From contig JAICIL010000029.1 of the NCBI GenBank assembly GCA_025924435.1, positions 1 to 22,500 on the forward strand: 22,500 bases of DNA. The letters run 5' to 3'. This stretch comes from Chloroflexia bacterium (GTDB taxonomy: Bacteria; Chloroflexota; Chloroflexia; Thermomicrobiales; JALYUS01). Position 1 is the stretch's first letter, and each line of letters begins with the position of its first letter. The translations under genes and the position numbers were made by a program. This document shows, in pieces, positions 6,995 through 15,520 of this stretch. The notes under the pieces are model-generated. The model was not told the DNA's origin and searched no databases. It saw nothing but the letters and a program-made list of their open reading frames with translations.

Positions 6995-8290
6995 TCAGCC
7001 CTCCCCCGCGGTTGATGCGCCGCCGCGCGCCGCCTTCCAGCGGGCGTCGCGCTTGGCGAGCAGTTCGAATGGCAGGGCGCGCACCTGCGCCGCCGGGCCG
7101 CACCACCGCTGGTCGAACGACGCCGACTGGATGGAGCGCACTTCCTCGAAATAGAGCGACGAGGGCGACCGGCGGCTGAGAATTGTCATCGTCCCCTTGT
7201 AGAGTTCGATCTCGTACGTGCCGTTCACCGGCCCCTGCGACTGCACGATAAAGGCATCGAGGTCCGCCTTCAGCGGCGTGAACCACTCCGCCCCGAAGAC
7301 GAGGCTGGACCACTGCGCGTCCACCATCTTCTTGAACTGGATCTCGTCGCGCGTCAGCGTCAACTGCTCCAGATCGCGGTGCAGCGCAAGGATGATCGCG
7401 GCGGCGGGCGCTTCGTAAATCTCGCGGCTTTTCAGGTCCATGATGCCGTCCTCGATGATGTCAATGCGGCCGAGGCCGTTCGCCCCGCCGACATCGTTGA
7501 GGATCGGCACGAGTTCCGCGAGCGGCATCCGCTGCCCGTTGATCGCGGTCGGCACGCCCGCCTCGAAGGTGAGCGAAAGCGTGGTGGCGACATCGGGCGC
7601 GTGATAGGGCGGCGTGTACCAGAGCCAGATGTCGTCCGGCAGTTCGGTGTCGAGCGTGATCCCACCGGAGGCGATGGAGCGGCACCACATCGTCTTGTCC
7701 TCGCCGCCGAGGATCACCTCCTGAATCGGGATGCCGTAGTGCTCGCAGAGCGCCATCTCCTCCAGCCGCGTCAGGTTGAGATCGCGCACGGGGATGAGGA
7801 TGCGGAGGTCGGGCGCGAAGAGTTTGAAGGTGTTCTGCGCGCGGTACTGGTCGTTTCCCTTGCCGCTCGAACCGTCCACAATCGCGTCGCAGCCGAGTTG
7901 GGCGGCGTATTTCGCGGCGGTCGCGCCGATTAGTTGGCGGGTCATGCTCGTCGCGCACGGGTAGCCGTCGTAGTCCACGTTGGCGCGGATCGCCTTCGCC
8001 AGCCACTCGGTGAACTCGGCGCGGGCGTCGAGGAAGCGGAGATCGAGGCCGAGCGTCTCCGCCCGCTCGCGCGCCCGGAGCAGTTCGTCCTCGCCCTGCC
8101 CGACATCCACCGTGATCGCGACGATTTCCGCCGCGTGGTAATGCTCCCTGAGGAGCGCCGCGCAGATCGCGGAATCGAGACCGCCCGTCCAGCAGAGGAC
8201 GGCTTTGGCGATGGGCGCGGCGGGGTTCGCCGCCACCTTCGCCAGCGCGGATTCCACATGCTGTGTCGTGTCCAGTACGACGCCCGTCAT
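6995..8290 (-). CDS. argG: Argininosuccinate synthase
   Basis: ArgG joins citrulline and aspartate using ATP. The ATG at 8288-8290 follows GAGGAGGGGCGGAG and gives 431 residues, near the length of the longer (E. coli-like) ArgG type. Upstream in-frame codons belong to the leader RNA and are not coding. The pyrophosphatase loop reads WTGGLDSA near residue 35 instead of the usual SGGLDTS, a conservative variant. DGSSGKGNDQYR near 135 and the YEAPAA stretch fit the family. It is the first gene of the operon and follows a T-box leader with an Arg specifier. Confidence 0.93.
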   Translation of the reverse strand: MTGVVLDTTQHVESALAKVAANPAAPIAKAVLCWTGGLDSAICAALLREHYHAAEIVAITVDVGQGEDELLRARERAETLGLDLRFLDARAEFTEWLAKAIRANVDYDGYPCATSMTRQLIGATAAKYAAQLGCDAIVDGSSGKGNDQYRAQNTFKLFAPDLRILIPVRDLNLTRLEEMALCEHYGIPIQEVILGGEDKTMWCRSIASGGITLDTELPDDIWLWYTPPYHAPDVATTLSLTFEAGVPTAINGQRMPLAELVPILNDVGGANGLGRIDIIEDGIMDLKSREIYEAPAAAIILALHRDLEQLTLTRDEIQFKKMVDAQWSSLVFGAEWFTPLKADLDAFIVQSQGPVNGTYEIELYKGTMTILSRRSPSSLYFEEVRSIQSASFDQRWCGPAAQVRALPFELLAKRDARWKAARGGASTAGEG

Positions 8291-8346
8291 CTCCGCCCCT
8301 CCTCGCGCATCCCGCCGAGGCCCGCGCGCAGTGAGCCGTGAACAGC

Positions 8347-8391
8347 AAAAAACGCCCCATCGTCCTCCGCATCCCGGAGGGACGAGAGCGT
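8347..8391 (-). terminator. T-box-controlled terminator in front of argG
   Basis: On the minus strand the segment folds as ACGCTC + TCGTC + CTCCG paired with CGGAG + GACGA + GGGCGT, with a single bulged C and a two-base bulge, then six T at 8347-8352. Its left side contains CGTCCCT (8378-8384), which can instead pair with ACG and AGGG around the T-box bulge. Terminator and antiterminator are therefore mutually exclusive, as in known T-box leaders. Confidence 0.85.
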
Positions 8392-8643
8392 ATTGTAGCG
8401 CATCCCGTGGTACCACCCTCGTTGCCGGAGAATCACCCCCCCCAGCCACTCGTATCGGCGCTGTTCTGTCGTGGGCGCCACCCACCGCCACCTACTTGCG
8501 CGATCTCGCTGCGCTTTCTTCGGTGGGCCGCTCCGGGGCGCGTTCGCCGCTCGCTCTGCCGTTCCCAGGCTCCCACACTCCCTGGCTCGCTGTCGGCCGC
8601 GCGGCGGATACTCCTCCCCCTCATCGCGGGATATTCAGTTAGA
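8353..8643 (-). promoter_or_regulatory. T-box riboswitch, predicted arginine specifier (CGC), controlling argG and the LysW operon
   Basis: The leader (roughly 8643 down to the terminator) carries the T-box core AGGGTGGTACCACG at 8406-8419 (plus-strand complement). Its TGGT bulge would pair with an uncharged ACCA tRNA end, which fits tRNA-Arg with an A discriminator. Stem I reads as a GGGG/CCCC base (8616-8620 with 8535-8538), a specifier loop with AGGAGTA on the 5' side and GAA-CGC-G on the 3' side (specifier at 8540-8542), an upper GCCGC/GCGGC helix, then an AGCGAG bulge and a CCAGG/CCTGG distal stem. CGC is an arginine codon, matching argG and argH. In known T-boxes, uncharged tRNA stabilises the antiterminator, so the operon would switch on when arginyl-tRNA runs low. 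Confidence 0.88.
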
Positions 8644-8649
8644 TTGTCG

Positions 8650-8678
8650 AAAATACCACACCGATCCGGCAGCGTCAA
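8650..8678 (-). promoter_or_regulatory. Promoter of the arginine operon
   Basis: TTGACG (8673-8678), a 17-base spacer and TATTTT (8650-8655) on the minus strand make a good sigma-70-type promoter. Transcription would begin near 8643, immediately before T-box stem I. Confidence 0.75.
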
Positions 8679-8729
8679 ATTCTCACCGCTCGTGTCTGGA
8701 GGATGGTGTCCGCCTCGCGACAGAATTTC

Positions 8730-8738
8730 TGCTATACT
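8730..8738 (+). promoter_or_regulatory. Extended -10 promoter of the AbrB/RelE pair
   Basis: TGCTATACT is a TGn-extended -10 element with no good -35. The start would be near 8745, giving a leader of about 26 bases before the GAGGAGG ribosome site of the next gene. Confidence 0.55.
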
Positions 8739-8770
8739 GAACGACAGCGGGCGAACAGAGGAGGAGATAC

Positions 8771-9049
8771 ATGCTTGTTAAGCTTGGACAACGCGGCACG
8801 GTGACATTGCCAAAAGACATTCGCGAAGGATTGCCGGAACAGAGTTTGTTTGAGGCGGTTCGCCGCCCGGACGGCGTGATCGAGTTGCGTCCGCAACACA
8901 CGATTGATGCTTCACAGGCATGGTTCTGGACGGAACGCTGGCAGCAGATGGAGCGCGAGGCCGACGAATCATACGCCGCAGGGCGGTGGAAGCGATTCGA
9001 CGACGCCGAGAGCCTGATCGCCTACCTCGACGCCGACCTCGAATCATGA
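8771..9049 (+). CDS. AbrB/SpoVT-like antitoxin
   Basis: The 92-residue protein begins with a swapped-hairpin AbrB DNA-binding module (VKLGQRGTVTLPKDIREGL, residues 3-21, followed by a second strand ending IELRP). An acidic, probably extended C-terminal half follows (residues 45-92), as in antitoxins that use the tail to bind the toxin. The ATG has a GAGGAGGAG site, and the TGA overlaps the ATG of the toxin gene by four bases (ATGA). It likely represses its own promoter, which is the family norm and not shown here. Confidence 0.8.
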   Translation: MLVKLGQRGTVTLPKDIREGLPEQSLFEAVRRPDGVIELRPQHTIDASQAWFWTERWQQMEREADESYAAGRWKRFDDAESLIAYLDADLES

Positions 9050-9354
9050 AGTTCGATGTTGAGGATGACTTCGTTGCCGATTATCGGCGGCTGACGAACG
9101 AGGAACGCGCATTATTTCGTCGGGCCATTCGACAGATCAATGAGGCGTATGATCAGCGCGGCGACCAGCCGATCCCGCGCTGGCCTGCGTCACTCCGAGT
9201 CAGGCGCATGAACGATACGCCGGGCGTCTGGGAATTGACATGGTCATTCTCCGGCCCCGATGGCCGCGCCACGTTTTCATTGCTCACCGTTGACGGCGAA
9301 GTTGTCCTCAAGTGGCGTCGCATTGGCGACCATAGTATCTTCACGCGCCCGTAA
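9046..9354 (+). CDS. RelE/ParE-superfamily toxin
   Basis: The 102-residue basic protein has a compact RelE-like layout. It opens with strand MKFDVEDDFVADYRRL and two helices (residues 18-37), then SLRVRRMNDTPGVWELTWSF and a C-terminal WRRIGDHSIF strand. The start is fixed by the ATGA overlap with the antitoxin. Known relatives are ribosome-dependent mRNA endonucleases or gyrase inhibitors; which type applies cannot be read here. The longer in-frame reading from 8920 runs through the antitoxin and is rejected. Confidence 0.78.
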   Translation: MKFDVEDDFVADYRRLTNEERALFRRAIRQINEAYDQRGDQPIPRWPASLRVRRMNDTPGVWELTWSFSGPDGRATFSLLTVDGEVVLKWRRIGDHSIFTRP

Positions 9355-9396
9355 TCGAAAGATCTCGGACCTATTGGACGCGAGAGCCACGGATAC

Positions 9397-9414
9397 TCGC
9401 CTGACGTTAGGCGA
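9397..9414. terminator. Possible weak hairpin between convergent genes
   Basis: TCGCCT and AGGCGA form a six-base stem with a six-base loop in the 73-base gap after the toxin gene. There is no clear T-tract on either side, so termination is only a possibility. Confidence 0.3.
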
Positions 9415-9427
9415 TACGATACCAACC

Positions 9428-9586
9428 TCATGTGACTCGGCTCACATCAAACGCCGCCCGCTCCATGAAGTTGACTGTGTCCACAACGACGATGCCGTCG
9501 GTGATCGCGCTTGGCATGGAGCCGAGCGGGCGGGGGCGGGTACGGTCCACGGTCGTGAAGCGTGCGACTTCCGGGTTGGCGCTCAT
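9428..9586 (-). CDS. Small protein of unknown function (52 aa)
   Basis: I do not recognise this ORF. The ATG at 9584-9586 has a good AGGTGGAG site about four bases upstream, and the ORF lies 53 bases downstream of the cupin-DinB gene on the same strand. The product has a basic, proline-containing first half and a hydrophobic stretch GIVVVDTVNF at 31-40, too short for a clear membrane segment. It could be a real third gene of the TetR operon or a remnant of something longer. The translation site is the main support. Confidence 0.4.
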   Translation of the reverse strand: MSANPEVARFTTVDRTRPRPLGSMPSAITDGIVVVDTVNFMERAAFDVSRVT

Positions 9587-9639
9587 CGTTCTCCACCTTT
9601 CCGATGGTGTGCGACGCTCGGACGTAGCGAGGGCGCCCT

Positions 9640-10641
9640 TCACGGCGCTTCGGCACCGATCGCCTGGCGCAGCGCCGCGCCGTGGCGCTCGATCTCGCCG
9701 ATCGCCAGGTACTCGATCAACTGCGCGACGGTCATCGGCTGCCCACCGTCCATGAGGGTCGCTACGCGTTCGAGTTGGGCATCGGTCAGGCGGCGGTATG
9801 TTTGCGCTGCCGTCGCGCCATTCTGCCGCAGGAGCGCCACCGTCGCTTCTTTGGTGACGTCCGCGAACTGCTCGGCGTGGCGCGCGTTCGTCGCGTCCAT
9901 CATCTGCGGCGTCATCCGGTGTGGCTCCTGCCCCGCCGCGACCGCCTCGATCGTCCCCATGATCGCCGCCTCGCCCACCGCGATGTGGTGCGCCTGCACC
10001 CCGACCGTCCAGCCAGTGTCCGCGCAGATCGCCCGCCACTGCTCGGGCGTGCATGGCTGGATCGTGGCGATCAGCGCGTCGTTCGCCCGTGCGAACCGCC
10101 ATGCGAGCGCCCGCGCCCGCTCGCTCGTGGCATCCTCTTTCGCCGGTTCGGGGCGGCTGCCCGCGCCGCCGTAGATCACCTCCGTGCCGTACTTCGCATT
10201 GAGGGCGAGCATCGTCTCCATGTCCGGCTGCGCACCGGGTGGGAATGCCGCGCCCAGCTCGCGGAGGAAATCGAGCAACTCCGGGGAGAGGACCTGCAAC
10301 ATCGTCCCCCGCGTCGGCCCGATGTTCTCGAAGCGGTGCGCCGCGCCGCCCGGCGCGTGCACGACCGCGCCGGGACCCGCACGGAACGTCGAGATGCCGT
10401 TCGCGTCCTGCTGCGTGAAGGCGAACTCGCCGGAGAGCACATAGGCCGTCTCGTTGCCGGGGTGCGCATGCAGCGGCGGCCCGCCGCCCGGCGCGACGGA
10501 GAAAGTGACGAGCGCATAGGCGCCGCCCGTCTCCGCGCCGACGACCTTGACGACGGCCTCCTCGTCGAAGATGCGGATCCGCTCACCCGCATCGGGCGAG
10601 ACATACGAGCAGCCAATCGCGGTCGCGACATTCGTTGCCAT
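9640..10641 (-). CDS. Cupin domain fused to a DinB-like four-helix domain
   Basis: The 333-residue protein has two parts. Residues about 35-120 form a cupin barrel with the first metal motif PPLHAHPGNETAYVLSGEF and a second motif around APGGAAHRFENIG. Residues about 165-330 resemble the DinB/mycothiol-transferase-like helical bundle, with histidines in VGVQAHHIAVGE (near 216-227) and EIERHG (near 320) that could bind metal. The two domains are usually separate proteins. The start has GAGGAGGG upstream. It follows the TetR gene by 56 bases on the same strand and is probably its co-transcribed target. Substrate and reaction are unknown; a role in small-molecule or stress metabolism is only a guess. 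Confidence 0.78.
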   Translation of the reverse strand: MATNVATAIGCSYVSPDAGERIRIFDEEAVVKVVGAETGGAYALVTFSVAPGGGPPLHAHPGNETAYVLSGEFAFTQQDANGISTFRAGPGAVVHAPGGAAHRFENIGPTRGTMLQVLSPELLDFLRELGAAFPPGAQPDMETMLALNAKYGTEVIYGGAGSRPEPAKEDATSERARALAWRFARANDALIATIQPCTPEQWRAICADTGWTVGVQAHHIAVGEAAIMGTIEAVAAGQEPHRMTPQMMDATNARHAEQFADVTKEATVALLRQNGATAAQTYRRLTDAQLERVATLMDGGQPMTVAQLIEYLAIGEIERHGAALRQAIGAEAP

Positions 10642-10697
10642 GCCGATCCCTCCTCATCGTGCATCGCGTCTCATCACGCATGGTCGAAACATCCGGG

Positions 10698-11390
10698 TCA
10701 CTGCGCCGGCGCCTCCTTCCCGCCGGGTTGCTCGATAGGTCGGTGCGGATCCCACGCGGCCCGCAAGACCGCGATCACAACGGGGACGAGGCTGGCGAAG
10801 CGATGCGAGACGGGCGGCGTGGCCGTCTCCTTGCCCAGCGTCTCCGCGATGATCCCGTGCCGCAGCGCCAGGAGGAAGTCGCGCGCCCGGTCGGGCGGCA
10901 GACCGGGCGCGATCACGCCCGCGGCGATCATCTCCGCAATCGCCCGCTCCGCCTCGACGCCGATGCGCACCGCCACTTCCATGCTTGCCGCGCCGGGTAT
11001 GAAGCCAGGCACGGGCGCATCGAACACAAGATGGTAGAGGTCCGGCTCGGCGAGGGCGAGATCGAGCCGCGCCGCGAACCACGCCTGTAGCCGCTCCCAA
11101 CCCGGCGGGTATGCCTGCCACACGCGCGCGTCCGCCTCGTGGAAGAGGATGATGCCGTGCAGATAGAGCGCGTCGTAGAGCGCCGCCTTGCTCGGGAAGT
11201 ATTCGTACAAGGAGGGGGCGCGCATCTGCAGGCGGCGGGCGACTTCGGTGAGGTTGAGCGCGGCAGCACCCTGCTCCTGCATGACGGCGCGGGCGGCGGC
11301 GAGGATATTGGCGAGCATCTCGTCCCGGTTGCGCTGGCGGCGCTGGCGAGGGGAGAGTGGGAAGGACGGTGCGGCGGCATCGGCGGGCAC
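10698..11390 (-). CDS. TetR-family transcriptional regulator
   Basis: The protein has an N-terminal TetR helix-turn-helix (about residues 27-75 of the 230-residue form). It contains NILAAARAVMQEQGAAALNL, TEVARRLQMRAPSLYEYFPS and KAALYDALY, then a C-terminal ligand domain with a WERLQAWFAARLDLALAEPDLYHLVF stretch (in two halves) seen in WHG-type TetR proteins. I chose the GTG at 11388-11390 because GGAGTGAGG lies at good spacing. A GTG at 11402 would add four residues but has its Shine-Dalgarno too close. The ligand is unknown. It probably controls itself and the cupin-DinB gene. Confidence 0.85.
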   Translation of the reverse strand: MPADAAAPSFPLSPRQRRQRNRDEMLANILAAARAVMQEQGAAALNLTEVARRLQMRAPSLYEYFPSKAALYDALYLHGIILFHEADARVWQAYPPGWERLQAWFAARLDLALAEPDLYHLVFDAPVPGFIPGAASMEVAVRIGVEAERAIAEMIAAGVIAPGLPPDRARDFLLALRHGIIAETLGKETATPPVSHRFASLVPVVIAVLRAAWDPHRPIEQPGGKEAPAQ

Positions 11391-11422
11391 GGGCAACCTC
11401 ACTCCTATCGAGAGAAGGATAG

Positions 11423-11437
11423 CCTAATGGTATTAGG
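11423..11437. promoter_or_regulatory. Candidate TetR operator
   Basis: CCTAAT-GGT-ATTAGG is a perfect inverted repeat about 33 bases upstream of the TetR start. It sits beside TATCCT-type -10 sequence on the minus strand. A looser CTATC/GATAG pair lies at 11405-11422. Position and symmetry suit autoregulation. Confidence 0.5.
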
Positions 11438-11633
11438 ATAAGCGGAAGTGGGTGCGTTGTCAAGAAGGAGCGGGCGGGATCCGGAGCACGAACCATCGCG
11501 TTACACACCGCTGCGTCATGCCGCAGATCGCCGCACGCGACGCGCAACGGCTTTTTCAACGGGCCCATCCCTTGTGCATGGGCATTCCACACGATGAACC
11601 GTTGATGCGTGCATCTCCACGGCGATGGTGGTG
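11438..11633. other. Intergenic gap of about 200 bases
   Basis: The divergent TetR and CvpA genes are separated here. Besides the operator and the promoter listed separately, I see only a short GCCCAT/ATGGGC hairpin at 11563-11583 and no supportable gene. Confidence 0.5.
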
Positions 11634-11642
11634 TGCTACAAT
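11634..11642 (+). promoter_or_regulatory. Extended -10 promoter of the cvpA-like/mutS2 operon
   Basis: TGCTACAAT is a TGn-extended -10. The predicted start (about 11649) falls almost on the ATG at 11652, so the first gene may be translated from a leaderless message. Confidence 0.55.
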
Positions 11643-11651
11643 GGCACGGAT

Positions 11652-12248
11652 ATGTACGTACACCATAGGAGGCGGCGCACGGATACCTTCGATATTGCGC
11701 TGATCGTCGCGGCCCTCGGCGTGGCGGCGCTGACGTTCACGCAGCCGCCGCTCACGGTGATCGCGGACATCGTCGCGCTCTATGCGGCGTCGGTGCTGGC
11801 TGGTATCCTGTATCGTCCGGTGGCGAACCTCGCCGTGGTGCGCTTCTTGCCGGACAAGGACCATCTGACGGTGCGGCTGGCCGTTTTCGTGCTGCTGCTC
11901 GTCGGCGGCGCGCTCGTCCTGCGGGGGTTGCTGCGGCGAGTCGCCGGGATGATGGCGGTCCCGCGCTGGGGCGCCGGGCCGCTGCTCGGCAACCTCCTGT
12001 CGGCGGCGTTATCGGTCGTGTTCGCGGTCGGCGTCGTGCTGCTGGTTGTGGTGGCATTCGTGACGGTCGCGCGCATTCCGCTGTCGGTCGGGATCGTCGC
12101 GTTCGCGCGGGAGCAGACGGCGCACTCGCACCTCGTGCCGCGCCTCGCGCAGCCGATGGCGATCTATCTCCGGCTAATCGGGTTGTTCTTCCCGAACGGG
12201 TTGCCGGATGTCTATCCGAGCGTCGCGGGGGTGGCCCACCCCGCCTGA
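11652..12248 (+). CDS. CvpA-family membrane protein
   Basis: The 198-residue integral membrane protein has about four hydrophobic helices: IALIVAALGVAALTF near 15-30, VIADIVALYAASVLAGILY near 36-54, LAVFVLLLVGGALVLRGLL near 76-94 and LLSAALSVVFAVGVVLLVVV near 115-138. The order and the short charged loop between helices 3 and 4 fit CvpA/colicin V production-like proteins. I start at ATG 11652 because an upstream ATG at 11625 precedes the promoter. It lies 16 bases before mutS2. Such proteins often precede mutS2 in bacteria; the functional link is not known. Confidence 0.75.
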   Translation: MYVHHRRRRTDTFDIALIVAALGVAALTFTQPPLTVIADIVALYAASVLAGILYRPVANLAVVRFLPDKDHLTVRLAVFVLLLVGGALVLRGLLRRVAGMMAVPRWGAGPLLGNLLSAALSVVFAVGVVLLVVVAFVTVARIPLSVGIVAFAREQTAHSHLVPRLAQPMAIYLRLIGLFFPNGLPDVYPSVAGVAHPA

Positions 12249-12264
12249 CGGGGAGTAACGTGTC

Positions 12265-14736
<2,472 letters not shown>

Positions 14737-14739
14737 TCC

Positions 14740-15021
14740 ATGCCATTTCATTCCAAGAAACCGACCGGCGAGCAGCACCCCGACGGGAAGATCGTCCCGG
14801 TCGCCACGGTGGACAATCAGATGGTCGCCGACATGGCGCTCGGCATCCTGAAGATGCACCACATCCCCTGCATGGCGCGCGCCGGGGGGATGGGCATGGC
14901 CTGGCTCGGGCCCGCGCTGCAACCGCACGACATCCTCGTGCTGGAGGACGACCGCCCGCGCGCCGAAGAAATTCTCAAGGCGTTTTCCGATGATGAGGAC
15001 GTTAAATTGCTCTGGCGGTAG
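14740..15021 (+). CDS. DUF2007-like small protein
   Basis: The 93-residue protein has a ferredoxin-like pattern. A strand VPVATVDNQM (about 19-28) is followed by a helix over MVADMALGILKMHHIPC, a second strand, then HDILVLEDDRPRAEEILKAF. This is the layout of the DUF2007 putative signal-transducing family, which is compared to PII-like or ACT-like folds. The start is only three bases after the mutS2 stop, so it is the third gene of that operon. No catalytic residues are evident. Confidence 0.65.
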   Translation: MPFHSKKPTGEQHPDGKIVPVATVDNQMVADMALGILKMHHIPCMARAGGMGMAWLGPALQPHDILVLEDDRPRAEEILKAFSDDEDVKLLWR

Positions 15022-15397
15022 TGGTTTCGTCATTGCATGGGCGAAGTCGAGCCTGATTGAATCATTCCTCGTAAGGCAATATCTCCTTCATGATCGTCGC
15101 ATCACCACACCTGACTTCGCCGCTCTTTCGTACGGGCGGTTGGTGTACCGCCCGCCGCGGGTCACCACGCACGATTGCGGGGTATCGAGATGCGCTGCCG
15201 GTCTGGGGAGGGCGGTTCACGAACCGCCCGTACGCATATTTCACGCTATTGCGATCGTGGACGCAGCAACGTCGGAGCATTGCTTGTGCCGACGGACGCA
15301 CCGAACAGAAATGAGAACGGAACCAGGGAAAATCAGAACAGCACAATTTCGGCATCCGATTTATCGCATCACAATGCGGTAGATTCATACGCCAGAC
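15022..15397. other. Non-coding stretch of about 375 bases between the mutS2 and ssb operons
   Basis: No ORF with a credible start, composition or neighbour relation was found on either strand. The main structure is the palindromic repeat listed separately at 15130-15233. The rest shows no terminator with a T-tract, tRNA or other recognisable element. Some of it is less GC-rich than the genes nearby. Confidence 0.6.
15130..15233. repeat. Nested palindromic repeat downstream of the mutS2 operon
   Basis: The arms at 15130-15153 and 15210-15233 are inverted copies matching at 22 of 24 positions. The right arm is itself a perfect palindrome, GGGCGGTTC-AC-GAACCGCCC; the left arm is an imperfect one. 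Two stacked hairpins or one long stem could form. It may act as a bidirectional end structure for the mutS2 operon, but it looks like a dispersed element. Confidence 0.75.
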
Positions 15398-15426
15398 TTG
15401 ACGAACATTTGTTCGCATGAGACAAT
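15398..15426 (+). promoter_or_regulatory. Promoter of the ssb/annealase operon
   Basis: TTGACG (15398-15403), a 17-base spacer and GACAAT (15421-15426) form a clear sigma-70-type promoter. The spacer holds most of the LexA-type box. The predicted start is near 15433, leaving a leader of about 88 bases before ssb. Confidence 0.75.
15402..15415. promoter_or_regulatory. LexA (SOS) operator, Gram-positive type
   Basis: CGAACATTTGTTCG is a perfect 14-base palindrome. It fits the CGAAC-N4-GTTCG consensus of Bacillus-type LexA boxes. It overlaps the end of the -35 and lies in the -35/-10 spacer, where a bound repressor would block RNA polymerase. Confidence 0.82.
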
Positions 15427-15520
15427 AGCGATACGCCGGAGAGGGTTGAGGCCGCACCCACCGGAGATGAATGACGGAAACGTAATCGCGACGGACGACG
15501 AAGCGGCTGGAGGTAGAGAA

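Noticed and set aside
8386..8397. GCTACAAT-like -10 on the minus strand inside the argG leader
   Set aside because: It lies between the T-box core and the terminator, in a loop closed by GCG/CGC. It is better explained as part of the leader RNA, and no -35 was found.
8291..8491. N-terminal extension of argG up to 8491
   Set aside because: The extension runs through the T-box core and terminator; the ATG at 8290 has its own strong ribosome site and matches family length.
8920..9045. N-terminal extension of the RelE-like toxin from 8920
   Set aside because: It reads through the antitoxin gene in another frame; the ATGA overlap at 9046 marks the real start.
9430..9447. A match to the CRP consensus, TGTGA-N6-TCACA
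   Set aside because: It overlaps the end of the small ORF between convergent units, with no promoter or gene start placed to use it. Most likely chance symmetry.
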